DNA from: Paenibacillus xylanivorans
Lineage (GTDB): Bacteria > Bacillota > Bacilli > Paenibacillales > Paenibacillaceae
Direction of reading: 5' to 3'
Assembly: GCF_001280595.1 (NCBI RefSeq)
Contig: NZ_LITU01000045.1
Location: 1-64,000, forward strand
DNA: 64,000 nt
The notes below the pieces were generated by a model. It was not told where the DNA came from. It did not search any database and was given only the letters and a program-made list of their open reading frames with translations. Shown piece by piece: positions 44,333-53,855 of the stretch. Position 1 is the stretch's first letter, and each line of letters starts with the position of its first letter. Position numbers and translations under genes: made by a program.

Positions 44333-45523
44333 ATGGAATTTATTTTGGTTCTTGCGCTTATTCTGATTTTCACCAAGTTGGCCGGAGATTTGTCGGTAAG
44401 ACTTGGTCAACCGTCCGTATTAGGGAAATTAATCGTTGGTGTCATTCTCGGACCTGCTTTGCTCGGTTGGGTTCAACCGAATGATTTCATCCATTATATG
44501 GCCGAAATTGGGGTACTGCTGCTCATGTTCATTGCCGGACTTGAGACCGATCTGGAGCAATTGAAGAAAAACTGGAAGGCTGCCTTTGCCGTGGCCGTGG
44601 GGGGTATTATTTTACCTTTTATCGGGGGATACGGTTCGGCAATAGCCTTCGGCATGTCGCAGACACACGCTTTGTTCTTTGGACTTTTGTTCTGTGCAAC
44701 ATCCGTAAGTATCTCTGTCCAGACGTTGAAGGACATGGATCAGTTAGGCTCACGTGAAGGCACCACGATTCTGGGTGCAGCTGTTGTAGATGATGTCCTG
44801 GTCGTGGTCATTCTCGCTGTCATGATGAGTTTGCTCGGTACTGGTGCAGGAGACACATCAATCCCTCTTCTCATTGGCAAAAAGCTGCTGTTCTTTGTTA
44901 TTATTATCGCTGCCAGTTGGTTCCTTGTTCCACGCATCATGAAGTGGATGGCACCGCTGAAGGTCACGGAGACCGTCATTACCGCGGGCTTGATTATCTG
45001 TTTCGGATTTTCATACTTCGCGGAGTGGATGGGTGTTGCCGGCATTATCGGTGCATTTGCGGCGGGTATCGCCATCTCCCAAACAAACTTCAAACATGAA
45101 GTCGAAACCAAATTGGAGCCGATTGCCTACAGCATTTTTGTCCCTGTATTCTTTGTAAGTATTGGCTTGAATGTTACCTTTGAGGGTGTCGGTTCACAAA
45201 TTTGGTTCATTGTTGTCATCAGTCTCATCGCCATTGTTACCAAGCTTCTTGGCGGAGGAGCAGGTGCGCGTCTAACCGGATTTGACCGCTCATCCTCCCT
45301 TGCCATCGGCGCAGGCATGATTTCACGAGGAGAAGTGGCTCTTATTATCGCCTCCACCGGACTCGCTTCCGGATTGCTCGACCCTGAGTATTTCACCAGT
45401 GTGGTCATCATGGTTATCGTTACAACGCTAGTTACACCACCTTTGCTCAAAATCACCTTTGCACGCAAAAAAGGGGAAGCCCGTGTTGAGAAAGGTATTG
45501 AAGACTCCCATTTAAGTGGGTAA
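44333..45523 (+). CDS. CPA2-family sodium (potassium)/proton antiporter
   Basis: A 396-residue protein with about twelve membrane segments. It belongs to the CPA2 monovalent cation/proton antiporters (NapA/KefB-like). The transport core has the Asp153-Asp154 pair in AAVVDDVLVVV, the mark of the electrogenic sodium/proton type, and the crossover region CATSVSISVQT. No C-terminal RCK/TrkA domain is present. Its role is likely pH or salt balance. It starts behind GGAGAGGAGCACACCT. Confidence 0.92.
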   Translation: MEFILVLALILIFTKLAGDLSVRLGQPSVLGKLIVGVILGPALLGWVQPNDFIHYMAEIGVLLLMFIAGLETDLEQLKKNWKAAFAVAVGGIILPFIGGYGSAIAFGMSQTHALFFGLLFCATSVSISVQTLKDMDQLGSREGTTILGAAVVDDVLVVVILAVMMSLLGTGAGDTSIPLLIGKKLLFFVIIIAASWFLVPRIMKWMAPLKVTETVITAGLIICFGFSYFAEWMGVAGIIGAFAAGIAISQTNFKHEVETKLEPIAYSIFVPVFFVSIGLNVTFEGVGSQIWFIVVISLIAIVTKLLGGGAGARLTGFDRSSSLAIGAGMISRGEVALIIASTGLASGLLDPEYFTSVVIMVIVTTLVTPPLLKITFARKKGEARVEKGIEDSHLSG

Positions 45524-45539
45524 CAAAAATTTTATGTAT

Positions 45540-45580
45540 CAGCTCGCCGTAGCAATACACGGTGAGCTTTTTTTATTTTT
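45540..45580 (+). terminator. Terminator of the antiporter gene
   Basis: AGCTCGCCGT pairs with ACGGTGAGCT, followed by TTTTTTTATTTTT. Confidence 0.85.
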
Positions 45581-45604
45581 CAATAGAGTTGATTAATACA
45601 TAAA

Positions 45605-45640
45605 CAAAAAAAGACCCCTTTACATGCAAAAGGTCTTTAT
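45605..45640 (-). terminator. Terminator of the two-component/pssA/DedA operon
   Basis: AAAGACC and GGTCTTT arms with a T run on the minus strand, 30 bases past the DedA stop. Confidence 0.75.
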
Positions 45641-45669
45641 CCTCGCCTGTTATAACAGGCTGTCCCATT

Positions 45670-46155
45670 TTAAGTTAACACACCCACGTAAAAACCGATC
45701 GATATAAAGACCACACACCATATAAACGCCCCAATGCTGGAGACAAGCACGTATCGCCCTATGGCCATGCGGCTGATCCCGGAGAAGCAACACATCAGAT
45801 GACGAATACCTGGAATGAAGTAGCCCAGTATGATGGACCAGTACCCGTATTTCAAAAACCAGGACTCCACCCTGCCCAGCCGTTTGGCGTTGACCCCGAC
45901 CCATTTACCATACTTCTCAACCAAGGGCCGACCGGCCTTCTTGCCAATGGTGTAACTTAGAAGTCCTCCAGTAAATGCTCCGCCAAAACTGACAACGATG
46001 GATACCGAATAATTCAGCACCGAGATGGAGGCGAGATAACCGACAAAGGTCATCATCACCTCATCCGGAATAGGCATGCCAATCACGCCAAGAGCCAGCA
46101 GTCCGTAGATTGCGAAATAACCATATTGACCAATAAATTCTCTTGCAAATTCCAT
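45670..46155 (-). CDS. Short DedA-family membrane protein, YbfM/PetA-like
   Basis: The 161-residue DedA protein has four or more membrane stretches. Family motifs are GMPIPDEVMMTFVGYL near the N-terminus and GYFIPGIRHLMCCFSGISRM near residue 100-120. The Arg in PGIRH and the Glu in PDEV are typical. It is shorter than most DedA proteins but close in length to Bacillus YbfM, which is encoded next to pssA and is linked to phosphatidylethanolamine movement across the membrane. It starts behind AAGGAGCGAGTCAGT, 13 bases after pssA. No psd gene follows here. Confidence 0.85.
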   Translation of the reverse strand: MEFAREFIGQYGYFAIYGLLALGVIGMPIPDEVMMTFVGYLASISVLNYSVSIVVSFGGAFTGGLLSYTIGKKAGRPLVEKYGKWVGVNAKRLGRVESWFLKYGYWSIILGYFIPGIRHLMCCFSGISRMAIGRYVLVSSIGAFIWCVVFISIGFYVGVLT

Positions 46156-46168
46156 ACTGACTCGCTCC

Positions 46169-46714
46169 TTATTTCGGTTCCACAATATCCTTCTCATGGG
46201 GGGCTAGCACTTGTTTTAGAGACGGGAATCGGATTTGGCTAACCATTAGACCGGATAATACGATAATGACAAGATAGGCTACACCATGAGTGAAATAAGG
46301 ACTCCAGAGCGCGAAAAAGGACATCAGACCGCCTGCAAACGTAATCGGCATGCCAACAAAACCATGGCTTGCTGTCTTCTGGCAATTATAACGGGCGAGA
46401 CGCAATGCACCACAAACTGGGAATAATGCCGTCAGCGCCATACCCAGCGCATTTACTTCGTTCATGGAGTTCAAATACAGGATCAGCACGGGTGCGGTCC
46501 CGAACGAAATGACATCCGCCAGTGAATCCAGCGCTTTGCCGAACTCACCTTCACAATGCAGCTTACGGGCAGCGAACCCGTCAAACAGATCAAAGAACAT
46601 CGCTACCCAAATCAGCGTCACAGCCAACGCAAACTCGCCATGGATAGCCATTATGACAGCCAGCATGCCTGAAGTTAGGTTGCCCAACGTTAGAATGGAT
46701 GGTAAAGATTTCAT
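46169..46714 (-). CDS. pssA: CDP-diacylglycerol-serine O-phosphatidyltransferase
   Basis: The 181-residue membrane enzyme makes phosphatidylserine from CDP-diacylglycerol and serine, the precursor of phosphatidylethanolamine. The CDP-alcohol phosphotransferase motif is complete: DLFDGFAARKL, then GEFGKALDSLAD, with the four aspartates in place (about 42-68). About six membrane segments. It starts 20 bases after the kinase gene, behind GAAGGGGAGTCAAGTCT, and is followed by the DedA gene. Confidence 0.93.
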   Translation of the reverse strand: MKSLPSILTLGNLTSGMLAVIMAIHGEFALAVTLIWVAMFFDLFDGFAARKLHCEGEFGKALDSLADVISFGTAPVLILYLNSMNEVNALGMALTALFPVCGALRLARYNCQKTASHGFVGMPITFAGGLMSFFALWSPYFTHGVAYLVIIVLSGLMVSQIRFPSLKQVLAPHEKDIVEPK

Positions 46715-46734
46715 AGACTTGACTCCCCTTCGTA

Positions 46735-48492
46735 CTAAGCATTAGGAAAATTAATATAAAAACGGACTCCATTCGTCGTGTTCTCCACGCCATAACTGCA
46801 TCCGTGCAAATCAAGAATCTGCTTCGCAATGGCCAGGCCGAGCCCGGTTCCCCCCATTTTGCGATTACGCGAGCGTTCCACACGGTAGAATCTTTCCCAG
46901 ATGTACTGGCGCTCCGCTTCCGAAATCTGCTCACCCTGATTCTCGATGGAGATTCGAACCTGCCCTTCAGGCCGGCTGATCTCAATCATAATATCGGTCT
47001 TGGGAACGGCATGACGTATAGCATTCATCATCATATTGTAGATGACTTGCTCTAACTTGCTGCGGTCTCCCTCAACGGTCTGCTCTGTGGTGGAGACCAA
47101 TACGACATCCAGTTCCTTTTCCTTCAGTTGCGGACCCAGACGTCCGGCAATATCTTCAATCATATCTCCAAGAGCTACTGCATCAGTGTTGAGCTTAATC
47201 GCTTGGGATTCCAGCCGTACCAGATCCAGCATCTCTTCGACCATCGTTTCCATTTTGACCGCTTCATCGGCAATGATCTCGATGTAACGCTCACGTTTGC
47301 TCTCACTGACCCCATCTTTCAACCCTTCGGAGTACCCTTTGATGATGCTGATTGGCGTTTTGAGCTCATGGGATGCATCGGCAAAAAATTCCCGTTGACG
47401 CTGTTCAATACGCTGCTTCATTTCCATATCAGTACGCATCTGACTGTTCGCCTGCCTGAGCTCTTCCAAGGTCTGACCCAGTGTCGTCGACAGCGCGTTG
47501 AGACTATTGGACAGACTGCCAATCTCGTCATTGCGGCGAATTGGCGATTTCACCGTGAAATCAAGGGTGGACATCTTTTTGGCAACATGGTTTAGAGCAA
47601 GCAACGGCTTGGTGACAATTCGGGACAGGAGGAGTGAGAGGAACACAATGAGTACGAATGCAGCAATACCAAAATACGCATAGAATAATTGTGTTGCTTC
47701 ACTCGCCTCCCTCATCTCCTGCAAGGACGTCAGAGAAAAAATGAGCTGCTGCTGGGGTCCTGAGCTGTGCACCGGAGCAATGGTAAGCACATTCCGTACA
47801 CCACTCCAGCTATCGGTCCATTCCTCATTAATCATTTTTCCATTAGCGAGACTTAGCTGGTCCTCCGTAGATAGAGGGAAGCGGCTATCCAGCGCCTGCA
47901 CGAGCAGACCCTGTCTCTGGCTCCATGTCCCCAGGTTGGGAAGAACAACTTCCTTGAGTGTTCCCGACCATACTTCTACCGGTTCTGTTAACTCCTGAAA
48001 ATCTTCTGTTCCTCTGACGACGGAGCTCTGGTCCTGTATCTTGAGTGGATAAACCATAGGATCACTCATGCCACTTGCCGACCCTGTTACAGTCAATTGC
48101 TGGCCATATTTCAAGTGTGAAGCAAGCCAACCTGCATTTTCACTGTTGATAAACAACGACAGCGATACATTTACCTGCTTGCCATCCTCTTGCTGAAGCA
48201 CGATATGGAATGGATCGTTGATCAATTTGCCTGTATTCGTCAGAATGACCAGATGCGACTGATTCTGTCGCATGAACTTTCCGGTTTCCTTCGCCAGCTG
48301 CACATCGTTCCAATGTCCAGTCGAGTATTGTTGTTCGAATTTCGTTAATTTTTTCTTAATGCTGCTGATTTTCTGATGTTGGTAAAAGTCCGGGAACCAG
48401 ACCAGCTGGGCAATCACCGTTGTTCCATATAAAAGAAGTAGAAATCCGGCCATGACCAGAAACAGTTTCATCGTTACACCGTTACGTCTCAT
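46735..48492 (-). CDS. Sensor histidine kinase of the envelope operon
   Basis: The 585-residue membrane kinase has a first membrane segment at residues 10-30, an outer sensor region to about 275, a second segment near 277-300, HAMP, the HisKA motif ADASHELKTPISIIKGYSEGL, and HATPase with MMMNAIRHA and GTGLGLAIAKQI. The start at 48492 gives an ATGA overlap with the response-regulator stop. It is followed 20 bases later by pssA. The signal may be an envelope or membrane stress. Confidence 0.9.
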   Translation of the reverse strand: MRRNGVTMKLFLVMAGFLLLLYGTTVIAQLVWFPDFYQHQKISSIKKKLTKFEQQYSTGHWNDVQLAKETGKFMRQNQSHLVILTNTGKLINDPFHIVLQQEDGKQVNVSLSLFINSENAGWLASHLKYGQQLTVTGSASGMSDPMVYPLKIQDQSSVVRGTEDFQELTEPVEVWSGTLKEVVLPNLGTWSQRQGLLVQALDSRFPLSTEDQLSLANGKMINEEWTDSWSGVRNVLTIAPVHSSGPQQQLIFSLTSLQEMREASEATQLFYAYFGIAAFVLIVFLSLLLSRIVTKPLLALNHVAKKMSTLDFTVKSPIRRNDEIGSLSNSLNALSTTLGQTLEELRQANSQMRTDMEMKQRIEQRQREFFADASHELKTPISIIKGYSEGLKDGVSESKRERYIEIIADEAVKMETMVEEMLDLVRLESQAIKLNTDAVALGDMIEDIAGRLGPQLKEKELDVVLVSTTEQTVEGDRSKLEQVIYNMMMNAIRHAVPKTDIMIEISRPEGQVRISIENQGEQISEAERQYIWERFYRVERSRNRKMGGTGLGLAIAKQILDLHGCSYGVENTTNGVRFYINFPNA

Positions 48493-49169
48493 GCCTCGGC
48501 CTCGAATCGATAACCGGTACCAATAACGGTTCGGATACACTTGGCTTCATCCCCAAGCTTGCTGCGAAGCTTTTTGATATGGGTATCCACCACACGCGAA
48601 TCTCCCTCAAAATCATATCCCCATACCCGATTAAGAATGGCATCACGGGACAGTACAATTCCCTGATTACGCGTTAAATACAGCAGCAGGTCATATTCTT
48701 TGGGAGCAAGCTCCACTTCGACTCCATCTTTCTCAAGCCGTCGTGCCCATGGATCGAGTGTTGTACATCCAAACCGGATCACGCTCTGTTCCTTGCTAAC
48801 CGCACCCTCTACCCGCTTCATTAATGTCTCTGCACGTGCCACCAGCACACGAGGACTGAATGGCTTCGTCACATAATCATCCACACCGAGCTGAAAGCCA
48901 TGAATCTTGTCATCATCTTCCGATCGGGCAGTCAGCATTATAATAGGTACGGTCGACTGGGATCGAATATGCCCACAGAGGGTCCATCCATCCATTTCTG
49001 GCATCAGCACATCCAGAATGACCAGATCCACTTCATGCCGTGCCAGCAATTCCAGCGCCTCCACCCCATGTTCTGCTTCAATTACGTTCCATTGTTCTTT
49101 TATGAAATAATCGGCCACAATCTCACGAATGCGGCTTTCGTCTTCCACCAGAAGCACTGTTCTGACCAT
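48489..49169 (-). CDS. OmpR-type response regulator
   Basis: The 226-residue regulator has a receiver (VLLVEDESRIREI, phosphoacceptor Asp in LVILDVLMPEMDGW near 52, Lys in DYVTKPFSPRVL) and a winged-helix output domain (LTRNQGIVLSRDAILNRVWGY, VDTHIKKLRSKLG). The ATG at 49169 follows AAAAGGAGAGTCGGCC; the longer frame extends into the promoter region. It overlaps the kinase gene and heads a presumed four-gene operon. Confidence 0.93.
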   Translation of the reverse strand: MVRTVLLVEDESRIREIVADYFIKEQWNVIEAEHGVEALELLARHEVDLVILDVLMPEMDGWTLCGHIRSQSTVPIIMLTARSEDDDKIHGFQLGVDDYVTKPFSPRVLVARAETLMKRVEGAVSKEQSVIRFGCTTLDPWARRLEKDGVEVELAPKEYDLLLYLTRNQGIVLSRDAILNRVWGYDFEGDSRVVDTHIKKLRSKLGDEAKCIRTVIGTGYRFEAEA

Positions 49170-49311
49170 GGCCGACTCTCCTTTTAGCATTCTGTTGTTA
49201 ACATAACGATTCCGTGTGTCGTCCGTGTGTCCAGCCATGTTCTGGAATGAACTCCATCTTATATACGATTAATATATACCAAAAGTTACTAAATTCCATA
49301 CGTTTTCGCAC

Positions 49312-49352
49312 AAAAAGAAGCCGTCAACGAGCAATCCCCTGCTCATTGACAG
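49312..49352 (-). terminator. Terminator of pdxK
   Basis: GTCAATGAGCA pairs with TGCTCGTTGAC around a six-base loop, followed by TTCTTTTTG on the minus strand. Confidence 0.85.
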
Positions 49353-49411
49353 CTACTTTCGGCTGAAACCACGCTTTTTCTCCACGATTACACACTACAC
49401 GTGCGCACCGC

Positions 49412-50224
49412 TTAGCGTTGATTCTCCAGTCGGTGTGCTACATGCAACGTTGGGCCAACAAAGCGGTTCAGCGGGAATCCGCCGGCAATCGCTTTGGTCA
49501 CGAAGGCTTTACCTTCACGAACAGCCTCTTTCACGGTAAGACCACGCGCCAAACCTGCGGTAATTGCCGCAGATGTGGTGCAGCCTGCACCGTGTGTATA
49601 TCCGGAGCCAACAACATCGGCTTCAAACCATTCGTAGTTCGTTCCGTCATAGAGAAGATCCATCGCTTTGCCCGGGTTAATAACGCCTCTGTCCTTGATC
49701 AGGACATGTTTCGCCCCATGATCGTGAATGACAGCTGCTGCAGCTTCCATCTGCTCCTTGGAGCGGATCGGTCCGCTTTTCGCCAGCTGCGATGCTTCGA
49801 ACAGATTCGGGGTAACCAGATCAGCACCCGGCAACAGGAATTCGATCATTGCTTCTGTATTCTCAGGTTGCAGCACTTCATCCGTACCTTTGCAGACCAT
49901 GACCGGATCGATAACGATCTGTGGCAGTCCGCTCCGGCGGATGTGCTTCGCAACCAATTCAATGATGTCTACAGAACCCAACATTCCCGTCTTCATTGCA
50001 TCAAAACCGATACCATCCAGAACGGTACGCAATTGAGCCTCGACTACATTTAATTCCACAGGAAAGACCTGGTGATCCCACGTATCAGGCTCCATCGCCA
50101 CAACGGTAGTCAGCACAGTCATGCCATACACACCAAGCTCCTGAAAAGTTTTCAAATCTGCTTGAATCCCAGCACCGCCGCTCGTATCCGAACCAGCGAT
50201 TGTTAATGTTTTTGGAATCGTCAT
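49412..50224 (-). CDS. pdxK: Pyridoxine/pyridoxal/pyridoxamine kinase
   Basis: The 270-residue ribokinase-fold enzyme phosphorylates B6 vitamers. It resembles the Bacillus ThiD-like PdxK more than true HMP kinase: GSDTSGGAGIQADLKTFQELGVYGMT, IDPVMVCKGTDEVL, and the THGAGCTTSAAI motif with the active-site Cys of the PdxK group. ThiD function cannot be fully excluded. The ribosome site AAGGAG is an unusually long 12 bases before the ATG. It is monocistronic. Confidence 0.85.
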   Translation of the reverse strand: MTIPKTLTIAGSDTSGGAGIQADLKTFQELGVYGMTVLTTVVAMEPDTWDHQVFPVELNVVEAQLRTVLDGIGFDAMKTGMLGSVDIIELVAKHIRRSGLPQIVIDPVMVCKGTDEVLQPENTEAMIEFLLPGADLVTPNLFEASQLAKSGPIRSKEQMEAAAAVIHDHGAKHVLIKDRGVINPGKAMDLLYDGTNYEWFEADVVGSGYTHGAGCTTSAAITAGLARGLTVKEAVREGKAFVTKAIAGGFPLNRFVGPTLHVAHRLENQR

Positions 50225-50328
50225 GGTAGTTGCATTCTCCTTCGTCCTTCAGTTGACATTATCCTATCCCTTGTACGAGCAGATGTCAATGGCATGTGAA
50301 GCCATACGGAGTATGGTTTCCAGAGGAA

Positions 50329-51036
50329 TCAGTTCACATCTTTTGTCTCCAGACGAATCATGGACAGCGAAGCAATCCACAGTCCAATCGCCCCCAGTGT
50401 CAGTGGAATCACGATAAGCGTGTTGATGGAGAACGTAGGCCCGTTGAATCCTGAACATACTACAAGTACAAGCAGAATAGATGATACCAGTGTGGTCGTG
50501 ACTGAATGTTTACGCATCCCGAAGAATAAAGGAATCAGGGCCATGCCTGCAGCGGAGAGGGAACTAACGGTATACTTCAGCAACAGTACCACTGCATCAC
50601 GCATCGTCAACGTGTCGGGAATGAAGTCATAGAAGTGGTTTGCCACAACTAATAATGCCCCCATCAGCACATCGGTAAACAAAATCATCATGAAAGTAAA
50701 AACAAACACAATAATCAATTTGGCAGCAATGATTTTATGCCTTTTGATCGGGTAGGTAAACATGACATTCATCGTTTTATTTCGATACTCACTGATAATC
50801 AGTTTCGCTATCAACGCGCCCCCAAAGATGATAAAAACGGCTCTGGCGAACGTATCTATTAACATGAAGGAGACTTGATAATTGGCAAAGGCGTTATCTT
50901 CTGCGCCCTGATCGGTGAATCCGATCAGGATAAGAAACAGAATCAGGACAAGATTGGCAATACCTGCCGTTCTGAAGTTCCGGGCAAACCGATGTTTGCG
51001 CAATTCCAACTGGATCAGTTTAAGCAACGTCGTCAT
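50329..51036 (-). CDS. ABC-2 type exporter permease, antimicrobial-peptide type
   Basis: The 235-residue membrane protein has about six membrane segments and the ABC2_membrane look, with the ISEYRNKTMNVMFTYPIKRHKIIAAK loop in the middle typical of bacitracin/lantibiotic-resistance permeases. It overlaps the ATPase gene by 17 bases and starts behind AAAGGGG. It belongs to a four-gene unit with a response regulator and kinase. Confidence 0.88.
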   Translation of the reverse strand: MTTLLKLIQLELRKHRFARNFRTAGIANLVLILFLILIGFTDQGAEDNAFANYQVSFMLIDTFARAVFIIFGGALIAKLIISEYRNKTMNVMFTYPIKRHKIIAAKLIIVFVFTFMMILFTDVLMGALLVVANHFYDFIPDTLTMRDAVVLLLKYTVSSLSAAGMALIPLFFGMRKHSVTTTLVSSILLVLVVCSGFNGPTFSINTLIVIPLTLGAIGLWIASLSMIRLETKDVN

Positions 51037-51943
51037 CCCCTTTCATTAAGTTCATGAAGTGTTCTTCCAACGAATGTGCCCGTTTGAAAATGGATTCGAT
51101 CTCAATGCCATGCTGGATCAGATTGCCTGTCAATTGCGATGGAGCAATGCCCGGATCATAGATGCGTACCGTATGGTCATCGATCATTTTATAATTTTTC
51201 AACCCCAGCTGATGTTCTATCACATAGGTCGCTTTACGCGGATTCAGCGTTTGCAGCTCAATGTACTCGCTGTGGCTCCCACGAATGCTGTCCATTGATA
51301 CTTCCTCGACCAGACGTCCATTGCGAATAACCCCAACAGTGTCTGCAACCTGTTCAATTTCTCCGAGGATATGGCTGGAGATCAGCAAGGTAATGCGATA
51401 CTGGGAGCTGAGACGTTTGAACAAATCGCGCATCTCCTTAATTCCTACGGGATCGAGCCCGTTGATCGGTTCATCCAAAATGAGCAGTTCCGGAGTTGTG
51501 ATAAGCGCGCGAGCGATGCCCAGACGCTGTTTCATCCCCAGAGAGAAGTCATGGACCGGCTTTTTGCCCGTGTCCTTCAGACCTACATTTTCCATCATAT
51601 TGTCAATGACCTTTTTGTTGTAGAATCCCATATATTCACAATGAAGCTCCAGATTTTCCTTCGCGGACAATTTATCGTAGAAAAAAGGATATTCAATGAT
51701 GCTGCCCATGCGCTTCAGCAGTTCATAGGACGTAGGCGTGAGCTTTTCCCCGAACAATTCAATCTCCCCTACGGTCGGTTTGACCAGATTGGTGAGCATC
51801 TTCATCATTGTTGTTTTCCCCGCTCCATTTGGACCCAGGAACCCGTAAATCTCCCCTTGCTTGATTTTCATATTGACGTTGGATACAACCTCTGTACCTT
51901 CATACGTTTTGGTCACACCTATAGTCCGCGCAATATATGTCAT
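51020..51943 (-). CDS. ABC exporter ATPase, BcrA/lantibiotic-resistance type
   Basis: The 307-residue ATPase has Walker A GPNGAGKTT, signature FSLGMKQRLGIARAL, Walker B LLILDEP, and the DR-type C-terminal part after residue 220. It is typical of drug or peptide exporters (BcrA, YtrB-like). It lies 128 bases after the kinase gene behind AAAGGAGAATAAGAAC. It should work with the permease at 50329-51036 to protect from an envelope-active compound. Confidence 0.9.
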   Translation of the reverse strand: MTYIARTIGVTKTYEGTEVVSNVNMKIKQGEIYGFLGPNGAGKTTMMKMLTNLVKPTVGEIELFGEKLTPTSYELLKRMGSIIEYPFFYDKLSAKENLELHCEYMGFYNKKVIDNMMENVGLKDTGKKPVHDFSLGMKQRLGIARALITTPELLILDEPINGLDPVGIKEMRDLFKRLSSQYRITLLISSHILGEIEQVADTVGVIRNGRLVEEVSMDSIRGSHSEYIELQTLNPRKATYVIEHQLGLKNYKMIDDHTVRIYDPGIAPSQLTGNLIQHGIEIESIFKRAHSLEEHFMNLMKGDDDVA

Positions 51944-52071
51944 GTTCTTATTCTCCTTTACGTTCGTCCCTGACGGGTTCTTATATCTGTATTGTAAAGA
52001 GAAAAGTCTTCTTTTTTATTACTCAAATCTTACAAAAACCTTAAGCTTAAATCGAGAGTCTAAAAATGCAT

Positions 52072-53004
52072 TTAACAAGGAATTAGAGCAACCGAGAATA
52101 TTGTCCGTTCATAAGATACACTATGCAGCTCAATACTTCCGCCCATACGCTCCACCAGCCGCTTCGTAATGGTCAGACCCAGACCACTGCCCTGATAGAG
52201 ACGGTTGCGGGAATCCTCCAGCGTATACATGCGTTCAAATACACGGCTGTGCTCCTGTTCAGGAATGCCCTTGCCTCGATCCCAGATGCTAAGCGTCACC
52301 TGTTCTCCTAATGAATAATCCAGTGAAAGGCCAAGCACCTTGCCATCTGCTCCATATTTCATGGCATTGGTGATTAGATTATCCAACACACGGTCCAGTG
52401 CTTCCTCATTGCCTTTCACGAAAACATCATTTTCCGGAATCGACAGCTCCACTTGCAGACCCAGATTCGTTAACATGTCATAAAAAGAGAGCATCTTCAA
52501 GCGACACAATTCGCTTACATTGACCCTGGTCAGTGTAAGCTCGGTATCCCCGGACTCCAGTTTCGCCAGGTCAAAAAAGGAGTGAATCAGACGCAGTACC
52601 TCCTGCGCCTTATCCTGGATTTTGCCAGTCATAATCACGCGTTCCTGATCTGTTAGGGAGGTGCTGTGCAGCAGTGTTTCACTATAACCAAGCACAACCG
52701 TAAGCGGTGTCTTCAGATCATGTGAGATGTTGGAAAGCATATTACGCATTTCCTTTTCCTGATTGGCATAACCTGCCATGGCCCGATGGGCATGATCCAG
52801 CAGCTGATTCATGTCCTTAAGTAGCTGGCTGATTTGGGGATCACTGTTAAAGACGAGCAGGCGCTCAAACGTGCCTTTATCTATGATATCGTTCAATTTC
52901 TCGTGTATGTATGTTAGATGGGTACTGCGTTTATGTAGCCTTACGCTCAACAGAATGACGACAAGAGCCAATATCCCGGTAGAACAGGCCAAGATCAGCG
53001 TCAC
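52072..53004 (-). CDS. Sensor histidine kinase with one membrane segment
   Basis: The 310-residue kinase has a single N-terminal membrane segment (about residues 3-22) and no outer sensor domain. A linker with coiled-coil potential follows, then the HisKA motif LSNISHDLKTPLTVVLGYSETL and the HATPase domain with NLITNAMKYG and GSGLGLTITKRLVE. Kinases of this kind often sense through a partner transporter. Its GTG start overlaps the response-regulator stop (GTGA). The ABC exporter follows. Confidence 0.88.
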   Translation of the reverse strand: MTLILACSTGILALVVILLSVRLHKRSTHLTYIHEKLNDIIDKGTFERLLVFNSDPQISQLLKDMNQLLDHAHRAMAGYANQEKEMRNMLSNISHDLKTPLTVVLGYSETLLHSTSLTDQERVIMTGKIQDKAQEVLRLIHSFFDLAKLESGDTELTLTRVNVSELCRLKMLSFYDMLTNLGLQVELSIPENDVFVKGNEEALDRVLDNLITNAMKYGADGKVLGLSLDYSLGEQVTLSIWDRGKGIPEQEHSRVFERMYTLEDSRNRLYQGSGLGLTITKRLVERMGGSIELHSVSYERTIFSVALIPC

Positions 53005-53720
53005 GCCTGGTCCACCTCCAGCTTATAACCGATGCCCCACAATGTCTTGATATACCGTGGGTTGGATGGGTCAACTTCCAGTTTTTCGCGCAGACGGCGC
53101 ATATGAACATTAATGATATTCTCATCTCCGTAATAATGATCGTTCCAGACAGAAGCGTAGATTTGAGCCTTGGTAAATACTTTGCCAGGGTGGGTGACAA
53201 ACATTTTGAGAATGCCAAATTCCTTGGAAGTAAGCTTTACAGGTATACCATCACGCTCAACCTCATACGTTTCCGTATCGACCACAAGTCCGCCAATGTG
53301 AATGCGCTGTGCCTTGAGAGCGGCTGAAGGTACAGGCTGTGCGGTATAGTTGGCACGACGAATAGCCGCCTTGATACGTGCGGTCAGCTCGATCAATGAG
53401 AAGGGTTTGCTTAAGTAATCATCCGCGCCGAATCCAAGTCCAAGGGCTTTGTCCACCTCTCCATCCTTTGCAGACAGGATGAGCACAGGCACCAGACTGG
53501 TGGCACGGATGGTCTGGAGCACTTCCATACCATTTTTGTGTGGCAGCATCAGATCGAGAATGACCAAGTCATAGCCTGATTGTGATTGACTGAATTGACG
53601 TTCCGCCTCCAATCCGTCATATGCATAAGAGACGTCATAACCCTCTTTTTCCAAATAAGGACCGACCATTTCACTAATTGAGCGATCATCTTCAACAAGC
53701 AGCAAGCGATAACTTGACAC
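53001..53720 (-). CDS. OmpR-type response regulator next to an ABC exporter
   Basis: The 239-residue regulator has a receiver (LLLVEDDRSISEMV, Asp in LVILDLMLPHKNGM, Lys in DYLSKPFSLIEL) and a winged-helix output domain (NVHMRRLREKLEVDPSNPRYIKTLWGIGYKLE). The GTG start at 53720 lies six bases after GGAGGG; the longer frame starts before the ribosome site. It should induce the exporter downstream. Confidence 0.92.
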   Translation of the reverse strand: MSSYRLLLVEDDRSISEMVGPYLEKEGYDVSYAYDGLEAERQFSQSQSGYDLVILDLMLPHKNGMEVLQTIRATSLVPVLILSAKDGEVDKALGLGFGADDYLSKPFSLIELTARIKAAIRRANYTAQPVPSAALKAQRIHIGGLVVDTETYEVERDGIPVKLTSKEFGILKMFVTHPGKVFTKAQIYASVWNDHYYGDENIINVHMRRLREKLEVDPSNPRYIKTLWGIGYKLEVDQA

Positions 53721-53855
53721 CAGATTCCCTCCAACATGAATGTTTTCCTTTATTACCTCACAGTTTGCATCAATTGGCAATGAAATACGAAAAACCCGGC
53801 AGGATCGCCACTTCATGTTTCAAAGTGAACCTCCTGTCAGGTCTCATTTACAACC

